From Mycobacterium sp. 1274756.6 (lineage in GTDB: Bacteria; Actinomycetota; Actinomycetes; Mycobacteriales; Mycobacteriaceae): DNA of 64,000 bases. The notes under the pieces were generated by a model, which saw only the letters and a program-made list of their open reading frames with translations, was not told where the DNA came from and did not search any database. Numbering within the stretch: position 1 is the stretch's first letter; each line of letters starts with the position of its first letter. Location of the stretch: the NCBI RefSeq assembly GCF_001668625.1, contig NZ_LZLJ01000093.1, positions 1-64,000 of the forward strand. Reading direction: 5' to 3'. Made by a program: the position numbers and the translations under genes. Below, in pieces: positions 55,237 through 64,000 of this stretch.

Positions 55237-55278
55237 GCCGTTACTCCCCTGCCACTTGTGTCAACTCATCAGCGAACA

Positions 55279-56394
55279 CTACGCGCCCGCAGGAGGTGCC
55301 CCATGCACAGATTTCTCCTCGCCGTACAGCCGGGCCACGGCGGCCGCGATCCGCTCGTCGGTGGCGGTCAACGCGATCCGCACGTGGCGGGCGCCGGCCG
55401 GGCCGTAGAACTCCCCCGGTGCGGCGAGGATGCCGCGCTCGGCCAGCCAGCCGACGGTGTCACGGCAGGACTGGCCGCGGGTGGCCCACAGGTACAGCCC
55501 GGCTTCGGAGTGGTCGACGGTGAAACCGGCTCGGCGCAGCGCGGGCAGCAGCGCGTCCCGGCGCCGGGCGTAGCGCTCCCGCTGGTCGCGCTCGTGGGTG
55601 TCGTCGTCGAGGGCGGCGACCATGGCGGCCTGCACCGGGGTGGGCACCATCATCCCGGCGTGCCGGCGTACCGCCAGCAACTCGGCGACCAGGGCCGGGT
55701 CACCGGCGACGAACCCGGCCCGGTAGCCGGCCAGCGAGGACGTCTTCGACAGCGAGTGCACCGCCAGCAGCCCGGTGTGGTCGCCGTCGCACACCGACGG
55801 GTGCAGCACCGACACCGGGGCGGCGTCCCAGCCCAGCCCCAGGTAGCACTCGTCGGAGACCACCAGCGTGTCGTGCTCGCGGGCCCAGTCGACCACCGCG
55901 CGCAGTTCCGCGGCGCTCCACACCCGCCCGGTGGGGTTGCTCGGTGAGTTGAGGTAGACCAGCGCAGCCGGCGTGCTCGGGGTGTCGGCGCGCACCACCT
56001 GGGTGCCGGCGAGCCGGGCGCCCACCTCGTAGGTCGGGTAGGCCAGCTCGGGGACCACGACGACGTCGTCGGCGCTCAGGCTGAGCAGGGTGGGCAGCCA
56101 GGCGATGAGTTCCTTGCTGCCGACGACCGGCAGCACCGCGCTCTCGGTCAGCCCGGCGATGCCGTAGCGCCGATACAGCGCGGTGGTCATGGCGGTGCGC
56201 AGCTGGGCGGTGCCGGCGGTGGTCGGGTAGCCCGGTGCGCCGCTGGCGTCGGCCAGGGCCGCCCGGATCAGCGGGGCGACCTCGTCGACCGGGGTCCCCA
56301 CCGACAGGTCGACGATGCCGCCCGGGTGCGCCCGGGCCTGCGCGGCGGTTTCGGCCAGCGTGTCCCAGGGAAACACCGGCAACAGCGCCGACAC
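55279..56394 (-). CDS. class I/II aminotransferase, succinyl-DAP aminotransferase-like (Rv1178-like)
   Basis: A 371-residue PLP enzyme. It has YLNSPSNPTGRVW, VVSDECYLGLGWDA and the lysine site LAVHSLSKTSSLAGYRAG. The family includes N-succinyl-diaminopimelate aminotransferase, which would act between DapD and DapE; this copy resembles Rv1178 rather than the characterised DapC. The GTG at 56394 is used; a TTG at 56415 would overlap no further conserved sequence. It follows fdxC by 23 bp on the same strand. Confidence 0.87.
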   Translation of the reverse strand: MSALLPVFPWDTLAETAAQARAHPGGIVDLSVGTPVDEVAPLIRAALADASGAPGYPTTAGTAQLRTAMTTALYRRYGIAGLTESAVLPVVGSKELIAWLPTLLSLSADDVVVVPELAYPTYEVGARLAGTQVVRADTPSTPAALVYLNSPSNPTGRVWSAAELRAVVDWAREHDTLVVSDECYLGLGWDAAPVSVLHPSVCDGDHTGLLAVHSLSKTSSLAGYRAGFVAGDPALVAELLAVRRHAGMMVPTPVQAAMVAALDDDTHERDQRERYARRRDALLPALRRAGFTVDHSEAGLYLWATRGQSCRDTVGWLAERGILAAPGEFYGPAGARHVRIALTATDERIAAAVARLYGEEKSVHGAPPAGA

Positions 56395-56417
56395 CGGTCG
56401 ACGTCGGGTGGGCAAGT

Positions 56418-56744
56418 TCAGTCGTCTTCGCCCTGCGGCGGCAGATCCTTGATCTGCTGCGGGTCGTTGTCGGTCACCCCGACCTTGGCGGCGCCGCCCG
56501 GCGAGCCGAGCTCGTCGAAGAAGTCGGCGTTGAGCTGGGTGTAGTGCTCCCACTCGTCGGGGACGTCGTCCTCGTAGTAGATGGCCTCGACCGGGCAGAC
56601 GGGTTCGCACGCGCCGCAGTCGACGCACTCGTCGGGGTGGATGTAGAGCATCCGAGCGCCCTCGTAGATGCAGTCGACCGGGCATTCCTCGACACACGAC
56701 TTGTCTTTGACGTCGACACACGGCTCGGCGATCGTGTAGGTCAC
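56418..56744 (-). CDS. fdxC: 7Fe ferredoxin FdxC
   Basis: A 108-residue ferredoxin. The first half has CVDVKDKSCVEECPVDC for a 3Fe-4S/4Fe-4S pair, the second CVDCGACEPVCPVEA. It carries low-potential electrons. GGAGGAG lies before the GTG at 56744, and the start TYTIAEPCVD matches the family; an upstream ATG would add five residues. Confidence 0.95.
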   Translation of the reverse strand: MTYTIAEPCVDVKDKSCVEECPVDCIYEGARMLYIHPDECVDCGACEPVCPVEAIYYEDDVPDEWEHYTQLNADFFDELGSPGGAAKVGVTDNDPQQIKDLPPQGEDD

Positions 56745-56850
56745 GAGGTTCTCCTCCATCCGGCAACTCAGTGCAGCAGATCACCCTAGCGGATGGCGGT
56801 GGTCGGGCTGCAGGTCCGACCCCATAACGAAACCGGCAAAAACCGACGCT

Positions 56851-56881
56851 ATGCACCCGGTTGCTGTGCAACCAGTTGCAT
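56851..56881. promoter_or_regulatory. PadR-type operator upstream of the PadR-fadH operon
   Basis: An extended dyad: ATGCA ... GGTTGC tgt GCAACC ... TGCAT. The inner GGTTGC/GCAACC (56859-56873) is perfect, and the 14-base arms match in 12 positions. It lies 19 bp before the -10 box TACGCT (56900-56905), where a repressor would block polymerase. The shape fits PadR sites of the ATGCA...TGCAT type. Confidence 0.7.
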
Positions 56882-56883
56882 AG

Positions 56884-59490
<2,607 letters not shown>

Positions 59491-62076
59491 TCAGCTGCCC
59501 GCGGCCAGTTCCCCGGCGAGCGTGACCGGCTGGTAGGTGGTGGTGCGCTGACGCGCCGGCCGTCCGATGCCGTCGGCGATCGAGGCTAGTTCGGCCACCG
59601 TCTTCGCCGAGCCGTGCTCCGAGCCGGCCATCCGGGAGATGGTCTCCTCCATCAGGGTGCCGCCCAGGTCGTTGGCGCCGCCGCGCAGCATCACCTGGGT
59701 GTGACCTACGCCGAGCTTGACCCAGCTGGTCTGGATGTTGGGAATGCGCCCGTGCAGCATGATCCGCGCCAGCGCGTGCACCGCCCGGTTGTCGCGATGG
59801 CTGGGTCCGGGCCGGGCCGCCCCGGCCAGGTACAGCGGTGAGCTCTGGTGGACGAACGGAAGCGGCACGAACTCGGTGAAACCGCCGTTGCGGTCCTGGA
59901 TGTCGCGCAGCACGTTGAGGTGGCCCACCCAATGCCGGGGGTGGTCGACGTGGCCGTACATCATCGTCGAACTCGACCGCAGCCCCACCTCGTGGGCGGT
60001 GGTGATGACCTCGACCCACATGGACGCGGGCAGTTTGCCCTTGGTCAGCACCCAGCGCACCTCGTCGTCGAGGATTTCGGCGGCGGTGCCGGGGATGCTG
60101 CCCAGCCCGGCCTCGCGCAGGCTGGTCAGCCAGTCCCGAATGCTCAAGCCGCTCTTGGTGACCCCGTTGGTGATCTCCATCGGGGAGAAGGCGTGCACGT
60201 GCATCGAGGGCACCCGGTTCTTCACCGCGCGCACCAGGTCGGCGTAGCCGGTGACCGGAAGTTCGGGGTCGATGCCGCCCTGCATGCAGACCTCGGTGGC
60301 GCCGGCCACGTGGGCCTGCCACGCCCGGTCGGCGACTTCGTCGGTCGACAGGGAGAACGCGTCGGCGTCGCCCTTGCGTTGGGCGAAGGCGCAGAACCGG
60401 CACCCGACATAGCAGATGTTGGTGAAGTTGATGTTGCGGTTGATCACGTAGGTGACGTCGTCGCCGACGGCTTCTTGCCGCAGCGAATCCGCCAGCGCGG
60501 CAACGGCGTCCAGCGCCGGACCGTCGGCGGTGGCCAGCGCGAGGTACTCGTCGTCGCTGCAGCCGGCCGGGTCCTTCTCGGCGGCCCGCAGCGCGGCCAG
60601 TACGTCGGTGTCGATGCGTTCGGGGGCGCGTGCGGCCAGCTCCTCCACCCGGTCGCGGATGGAGTCCCAGTCACCGAACGCGGAGTCCAGGTCACTGCGG
60701 GTGGCGCTGGTTCGGCCGTCGGTGTCGATCGCGGTGTTCAGGTCGGCCCGGCCGGTGGTGATGGCCTCGTCGGGCTCCTGCCACGGCATCCCGACCGGGT
60801 TGATGTCGCGCGCCCAGCCGGTCGCCGGCTCTGCCAGCGCCGCCACATGGGCGCCGACCCGCGGGTCGATCCAGGCGGCACCGGCTTGCACGTAGGCCGG
60901 TTGCGCGGTCAGCCGCTCCACCAGGTCGTAGCCGGCCTCGGCGGTCACCGCGGCCAGTTCGTCGAGCGCCGGCCAGGGCCGCTCCGGGTTGACGTGGTCG
61001 GGGGTGAGCGGGGAGACCCCGCCCCAGTCGTCGACGCCGGCGTCGATCAAGCCCAGGCATTCGGTGCGCGACACCAGGTTCGGCGGTGCCTGCACCCGCA
61101 TCTTGGGGCCCAGGACCAGTCGGGATACCGCGACCGTCGCCAGGAAGTCGTCGATGACGGTGTCGGGGGCGGCCGCCATCGCGGTGTGCGCCTTGGCGCG
61201 GAAGTTCTGCACGATGACTTCCTGGATGTGGCCGAACTCCTTGCCGATCTTGCGGATCGCGTGCAGAGTGTCGGCGCGTTCGGCCAGGGTCTCGCCGATG
61301 CCGACGAGCAGGCCGGTGGTGAACGGGATCGACAGCCGGCCCGCGTCGGTCAGGGTGCGCAGCCGCACCGCCGGGTCCTTGTCCGGGCTGCCGTAGTGGG
61401 CCAGACCTTTGGTCTCGAACAGCCGGCGCGAGGTGGTCTCGAGCATCATGCCCATCGAGGGGGCGACCGGCTTGAGCAGCGACAGCTCCGACCAGCTCAT
61501 CACGCCGGGGTTCAGGTGCGGCAGCAGGCCGGTCTCCTCGAGCACCCGGATCGCCATCGCCCGCACATAGGACAGCGTCGAGTCGTAGCCGCGTTCCTCG
61601 AGCCACTGCCGGGCCTCCGGCCAGCGCGCCTCAGGCCGGTCCCCCAGGGTGAAAAGCGCCTCCTTGCAGCCGACTTCAGCGCCGCGGCGGGCGACGTCGA
61701 GGATTTCGTCGGGCTCCATGTACATGCCCTTGCCCTGGGCGCGCAGCTTGCCCGGCACGGTGACGAACGTGCAGTAGTGGCAGGTGTCGCGACACAGGTG
61801 GGTGACCGGGATGAACACCTTGCGCGAGTAACTGATGGGCAGCCGGCCCGCCGCGCCGCGGCGGCCGGCGGATTCCAGGCCGGCGTCGCGCACCCGGGCC
61901 GCGCTGGCGCACAGGTCGACCAGGTCGTCGCCGCGGGCGGTCATGGCGATCGCCGCCTCGTCGACGTTGAGGGTCACCCCGTCGCGGGCCCGGCGCAGCA
62001 CCCGCCGCAGCGCAGACGGGCTGGGAGCGGGGGCCGCGTCGGGCACGCGCGCGCCGCGGTCGGGGGTCACAGCCAC
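59491..62076 (-). CDS. fbiC: 7,8-didemethyl-8-hydroxy-5-deazariboflavin synthase FbiC
   Basis: An 861-residue fusion of CofG (about 70-430) and CofH (about 500-861). Two radical-SAM clusters are visible: CRDTCHYC (Cys 95, 99, 102) and CYVGCRFC in the second half. It makes the deazaflavin core of cofactor F420 from tyrosine and the riboflavin precursor. Length fits M. tuberculosis FbiC (856). The upstream gap (62077-62285) shows no gene. Confidence 0.97.
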   Translation of the reverse strand: MAVTPDRGARVPDAAPAPSPSALRRVLRRARDGVTLNVDEAAIAMTARGDDLVDLCASAARVRDAGLESAGRRGAAGRLPISYSRKVFIPVTHLCRDTCHYCTFVTVPGKLRAQGKGMYMEPDEILDVARRGAEVGCKEALFTLGDRPEARWPEARQWLEERGYDSTLSYVRAMAIRVLEETGLLPHLNPGVMSWSELSLLKPVAPSMGMMLETTSRRLFETKGLAHYGSPDKDPAVRLRTLTDAGRLSIPFTTGLLVGIGETLAERADTLHAIRKIGKEFGHIQEVIVQNFRAKAHTAMAAAPDTVIDDFLATVAVSRLVLGPKMRVQAPPNLVSRTECLGLIDAGVDDWGGVSPLTPDHVNPERPWPALDELAAVTAEAGYDLVERLTAQPAYVQAGAAWIDPRVGAHVAALAEPATGWARDINPVGMPWQEPDEAITTGRADLNTAIDTDGRTSATRSDLDSAFGDWDSIRDRVEELAARAPERIDTDVLAALRAAEKDPAGCSDDEYLALATADGPALDAVAALADSLRQEAVGDDVTYVINRNINFTNICYVGCRFCAFAQRKGDADAFSLSTDEVADRAWQAHVAGATEVCMQGGIDPELPVTGYADLVRAVKNRVPSMHVHAFSPMEITNGVTKSGLSIRDWLTSLREAGLGSIPGTAAEILDDEVRWVLTKGKLPASMWVEVITTAHEVGLRSSSTMMYGHVDHPRHWVGHLNVLRDIQDRNGGFTEFVPLPFVHQSSPLYLAGAARPGPSHRDNRAVHALARIMLHGRIPNIQTSWVKLGVGHTQVMLRGGANDLGGTLMEETISRMAGSEHGSAKTVAELASIADGIGRPARQRTTTYQPVTLAGELAAGS

Positions 62077-62245
62077 GGCGGCAGTGTCCGCGTCCGATCG
62101 AGTGTCACTGCGCGCACCTCACAATCCTCGACAATCCGTGCGCCGACATACCCGTTCACCCTAGCCCCGCGCACGATGACCCCGGTCAGCGCGGTAGTCC
62201 GGCACCTTTTGCGGCGAAGCATCGCCGCGGCTATGCGTGCACCGC

Positions 62246-62251
62246 TAGGTT
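62246..62251 (+). promoter_or_regulatory. -10 box of the GjpA-like gene
   Basis: TAGGTT would start transcription near 62258, about 28 nt before the TTG start and just before GGAGGAG. Confidence 0.4.
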
Positions 62252-62285
62252 CAAGGGCACCGAACCGGTCGCGGAGGAGACGGAA

Positions 62286-63026
62286 TTGCACGCTGTGGAC
62301 AGGCCCCTGCTGCTGTCGGGAACGGCGCTGATCAGCGCTGCGGCGGTCGTCTTGGCGCCGAGTACGGCTCCGGAGTCGGTCTGGTCGGTCCCGTCGCTCC
62401 CGTCGATCGAGTTGACGGCCAGCACGCCGCTGGATCTGGTCGACGGCGTTTCCGGGTGGCTGTTGCCGTCGCTGACGCCGGTCCTCGAGACTCTTCCGAC
62501 CGCTCCGGACCTCGGCGACACGATCGGCATCCTTGCCTCGGCAACGGGCAACTTCTTAGCGCCGGTGGCCGCGGCGATCCAGTCGATCTACTCCGGTGTC
62601 GAACCGTGGGTCCGGTACGGGGTCAATCTGGTGGCGTGGGATGCCGGCTGGGTACCACTCGTCGGTTTGTTGGCACCACAGATCAATATTTTCTACGACC
62701 TCGGCGAGTCGATCGTCGAAAGTTTGCTGTTCAACACCACCGATTTTCTGGCCGGGTTGGTCGGCTTCGGTGAGGGCCTCAGCAAGATCGCCACCGCTAC
62801 CGTGCAGGCGATCCACACCTTCATCACCGCTGAGATCGACTGGCTTCTACCACCGCTACCCCCGTTCGGGCTCGGCGCCGCCGGTCTGGACCTCGCCGCG
62901 GCCGGGCTGCTGCAGCTGCTGGGCCAGCTGGATCTGGGGTTGGACGCGCTACCTGCCCTTGGTGGAGAGCTGCTCGGCAACGTCGGTGGGACCCTGGGTG
63001 ACCTGCTGCTGAACCTGATCCCCTGA
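62286..63026 (+). CDS. GjpA-like exported mycobacterial protein
   Basis: A 246-residue protein. An N-terminal signal-like segment (PLLLSGTALISAAAVVLAP) is followed by a hydrophobic, leucine-rich body. VRYGVNLVAWDAGWVPLVG, LAPQINIFYDLGESIVES and FNTTDFLAGLVGFGEGL match the pattern of the family annotated as outer membrane porin GjpA. EIDWLLPPLPPFG marks the C-terminal third. The function is not firmly known. GGAGGAG lies 5 nt before TTG 62286; GTG 62295 is an alternative. The 3' end overlaps the next gene antisense by 78 bp. Confidence 0.75.
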   Translation: MHAVDRPLLLSGTALISAAAVVLAPSTAPESVWSVPSLPSIELTASTPLDLVDGVSGWLLPSLTPVLETLPTAPDLGDTIGILASATGNFLAPVAAAIQSIYSGVEPWVRYGVNLVAWDAGWVPLVGLLAPQINIFYDLGESIVESLLFNTTDFLAGLVGFGEGLSKIATATVQAIHTFITAEIDWLLPPLPPFGLGAAGLDLAAAGLLQLLGQLDLGLDALPALGGELLGNVGGTLGDLLLNLIP

Positions 63027-63488
63027 GTTTTCGGCTGCTTCGGCCGATTCCTCGTCCTGTGCGGCTTGCTCGCGGGTCTCGAGTACCTGTTTGCGGTGCC
63101 AGAGCACCCAACCGGGCGGGCCGGCACCGAAGACGATGAGCAGCAGCACGCCGTAGCCCATCAGGCCGCGGCCGCCGAAGATGGTGTCGTCGGCGGGGCC
63201 GCCGAATGTCATCGCGGCCACCGCCAGCAGCCAGGTCCACAGCGGCAAGGCGACGATGCGCGGGGAGTCGGTCCAGTAGCGCGCGGCCCAGACCAGGGCG
63301 GCGTTGACCAGGCCGCTGATGAGCGCGCTGATCGGGAATGGGACCGGTCCGAGGTAGGACGGCAGTAAAAACGCGGCCGCCACGGCGGAGAGAACGCCGT
63401 CGACGGCCAGCAGGGTTAGGACGACGAAGCGGGCGACGGGGCCCGCCGTGTTGGTATTCGGTTCTGGCTGCGGGGCAGGTGGTGTCAA
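62949..63488 (-). CDS. four-span membrane protein (Rv1171-like)
   Basis: A 179-residue protein with four predicted spans (VLTLLAVDGVLSAVAAAFLL, SALISGLVNAALVW, ALPLWTWLLAVAAM, GYGVLLLIVFGAGP) and a hydrophilic tail. Position after mshB matches Rv1171 (146 residues as recalled), so the tail here seems extended by about 30 residues. The start is a TTG overlapping the stop of the 35-codon frame upstream (TTGA); the first ATG lies inside the protein. Confidence 0.75.
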   Translation of the reverse strand: MTPPAPQPEPNTNTAGPVARFVVLTLLAVDGVLSAVAAAFLLPSYLGPVPFPISALISGLVNAALVWAARYWTDSPRIVALPLWTWLLAVAAMTFGGPADDTIFGGRGLMGYGVLLLIVFGAGPPGWVLWHRKQVLETREQAAQDEESAEAAENSGDQVQQQVTQGPTDVAEQLSTKGR

Positions 63489-63592
63489 GTCGGGATGCTG
63501 TCAAGCAAACCGACCAGCGACCCCACCACCCACTGGAACTGGTCGCCACGCAACTGCCAGCGCTCCAGGTTGTCGTCCATGTCCGGGTCCAT
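63485..63592 (-). CDS. possible 35-residue protein between mshB and the Rv1171-like gene
   Basis: An ATG at 63592, 7 nt after AAGG, opens 35 codons (start MDPDMDDNLERWQLRGDQF, then WVVGSLVGLLDSIPT). The product is an acidic start plus an amphipathic or apolar tail. Its TGA overlaps the next gene's TTG, suggesting coupling. A possible promoter (-10 TAGGAT, 63651-63656) overlaps the mshB stop. I do not recognise a family. Confidence 0.45.
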   Translation of the reverse strand: MDPDMDDNLERWQLRGDQFQWVVGSLVGLLDSIPT

Positions 63593-63653
63593 ACCCATGC
63601 CTTCCGTTGGTGCCTTGCACTGGTGCCTTCGGCGGCTCACTGCTGGGCATATC

Positions 63654-64000
63654 CTAACGCGCCGCCGGGTCGGCGAGATCAACTCCGGCCAGGAGATCGG
63701 TCTCCCATCGGCGCGCGTCGCGTTCGCCGGCCGTACCGGCGGCCAGCACGTAGTGTTCGGCGGCCAGGATCGGCATCGCCAGGTCGTTGGAGAGGGCGAA
63801 CGCCCGCCCGGTCGGGCCGACGCTGACCTGGGTGGCGTGGTTGCGCATCGCGGCGATCTTGGCGGGCAGCGCTGCGGCGTCGTCGATCGCCGCGGTGATC
63901 TGCTCATCGGCGACCCCGAAGCCGATGTCGTTGCCGGGCACGCGCTGCCAGCCCGGGGCCAGGTCTTCGCTTTTTAGCGCCTCCAGACCGGCGGTGGCGG
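63654..64000 (-). CDS. mshB: MshB, 3' end only
   Basis: The frame is open to the right window edge and gives the last 115 residues: [57 protein letters not shown] and ETDLLAGV. These match the C-terminus of MshB, the zinc deacetylase that makes glucosaminyl-inositol in mycothiol synthesis. The catalytic N-terminal half lies outside the window. Position next to the Rv1171-like and fbiC genes agrees with M. tuberculosis. Confidence 0.93.
   Translation of the reverse strand, partial: ATAGLEALKSEDLAPGWQRVPGNDIGFGVADEQITAAIDDAAALPAKIAAMRNHATQVSVGPTGRAFALSNDLAMPILAAEHYVLAAGTAGERDARRWETDLLAGVDLADPAAR

Noticed and set aside
59848..62331. An 827-codon open frame opposite fbiC
   Set aside because: Shadow of fbiC with the same low-complexity Gly/Val/Asp/His content, and no start signals.

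Overview
The window is high-GC DNA from a mycobacterium. Gene content and order match the Mycobacterium tuberculosis Rv1170-Rv1257 interval almost gene for gene, read in the opposite direction. Clade markers include trehalose import (lpqY-sugABC), maltose-1-phosphate synthesis (glgC, glgM), glucosylglycerate and methylglucose lipopolysaccharide synthesis (gpgS), F420 synthesis (fbiC), mycothiol synthesis (mshB), SigE with RseA, and FadD enzymes. It is not M. tuberculosis itself: the PE/PPE, esx, pks3 and mdh genes expected at several points are missing, and other genes stand in their place. Comparisons with M. tuberculosis here are from memory, not from a search.

Layout. 1-823: a rearranged lprE, with its lipoprotein signal end on the minus strand, its globular end on the plus strand, and a 42-bp inverted repeat at the window edge. 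860-10304: a GlcD-like oxidase, an MFS efflux pump, a membrane protein, kgd and a short-chain dehydrogenase. 10311-13549: lpqZ, a malic enzyme in the slot where mdh is expected, and corA. 13551-19041: the trehalose importer operon (minus strand) with a Sufu-domain gene at its 3' end. 19196-22851: a CitE-like lyase, a peptidoglycan transglycosylase and the Fe-S carrier Mrp. 22862-25999: the envelope-stress cluster sigE-rseA-htrA-tatB. 26292-30981: a methyltransferase, then a TetR-regulated ABC efflux operon. 30985-35492: a DUF7159 proline-rich membrane protein, divergent glgC/glgM and the tiny DUF3117 gene. 35638-40907: fadD6-folP2-gpgS-DivIVA-like-tagA and a LOG-type gene. 40956-47566: a TPR-like ATPase and the lysine/diaminopimelate genes dapE and dapD, separated by a nucleotidyltransferase and a nitrilase. 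47692-55236: fadD36, then an accessory block with a predicted Fe-S regulator, a group III truncated haemoglobin, a cytochrome aa3 subunit I, an orphan XRE protein, a secreted HNH nuclease and a PknH-type kinase. 55279-64000: aminotransferase, fdxC, PadR-fadH, fbiC, a GjpA-like exported protein, an Rv1171-like membrane protein and the 3' end of mshB.

How it fits together. Much of the window is central and storage carbon metabolism (Kgd, malic enzyme, trehalose uptake, alpha-glucan precursors) beside cell-envelope stress control. Many genes look leaderless: a TANNNT -10 box lies 6-8 nt upstream of the start codon. That signal decided several start sites. The best candidates for something new are the split lprE at the left edge, the coupled Fe-S regulator and group III haemoglobin next to ctaD, and the Sufu gene coupled to sugC. 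No tRNA, rRNA, CRISPR array or insertion sequence was recognised. Intergenic stretches are short, the longest being the sigE/methyltransferase gap at 26000-26291.
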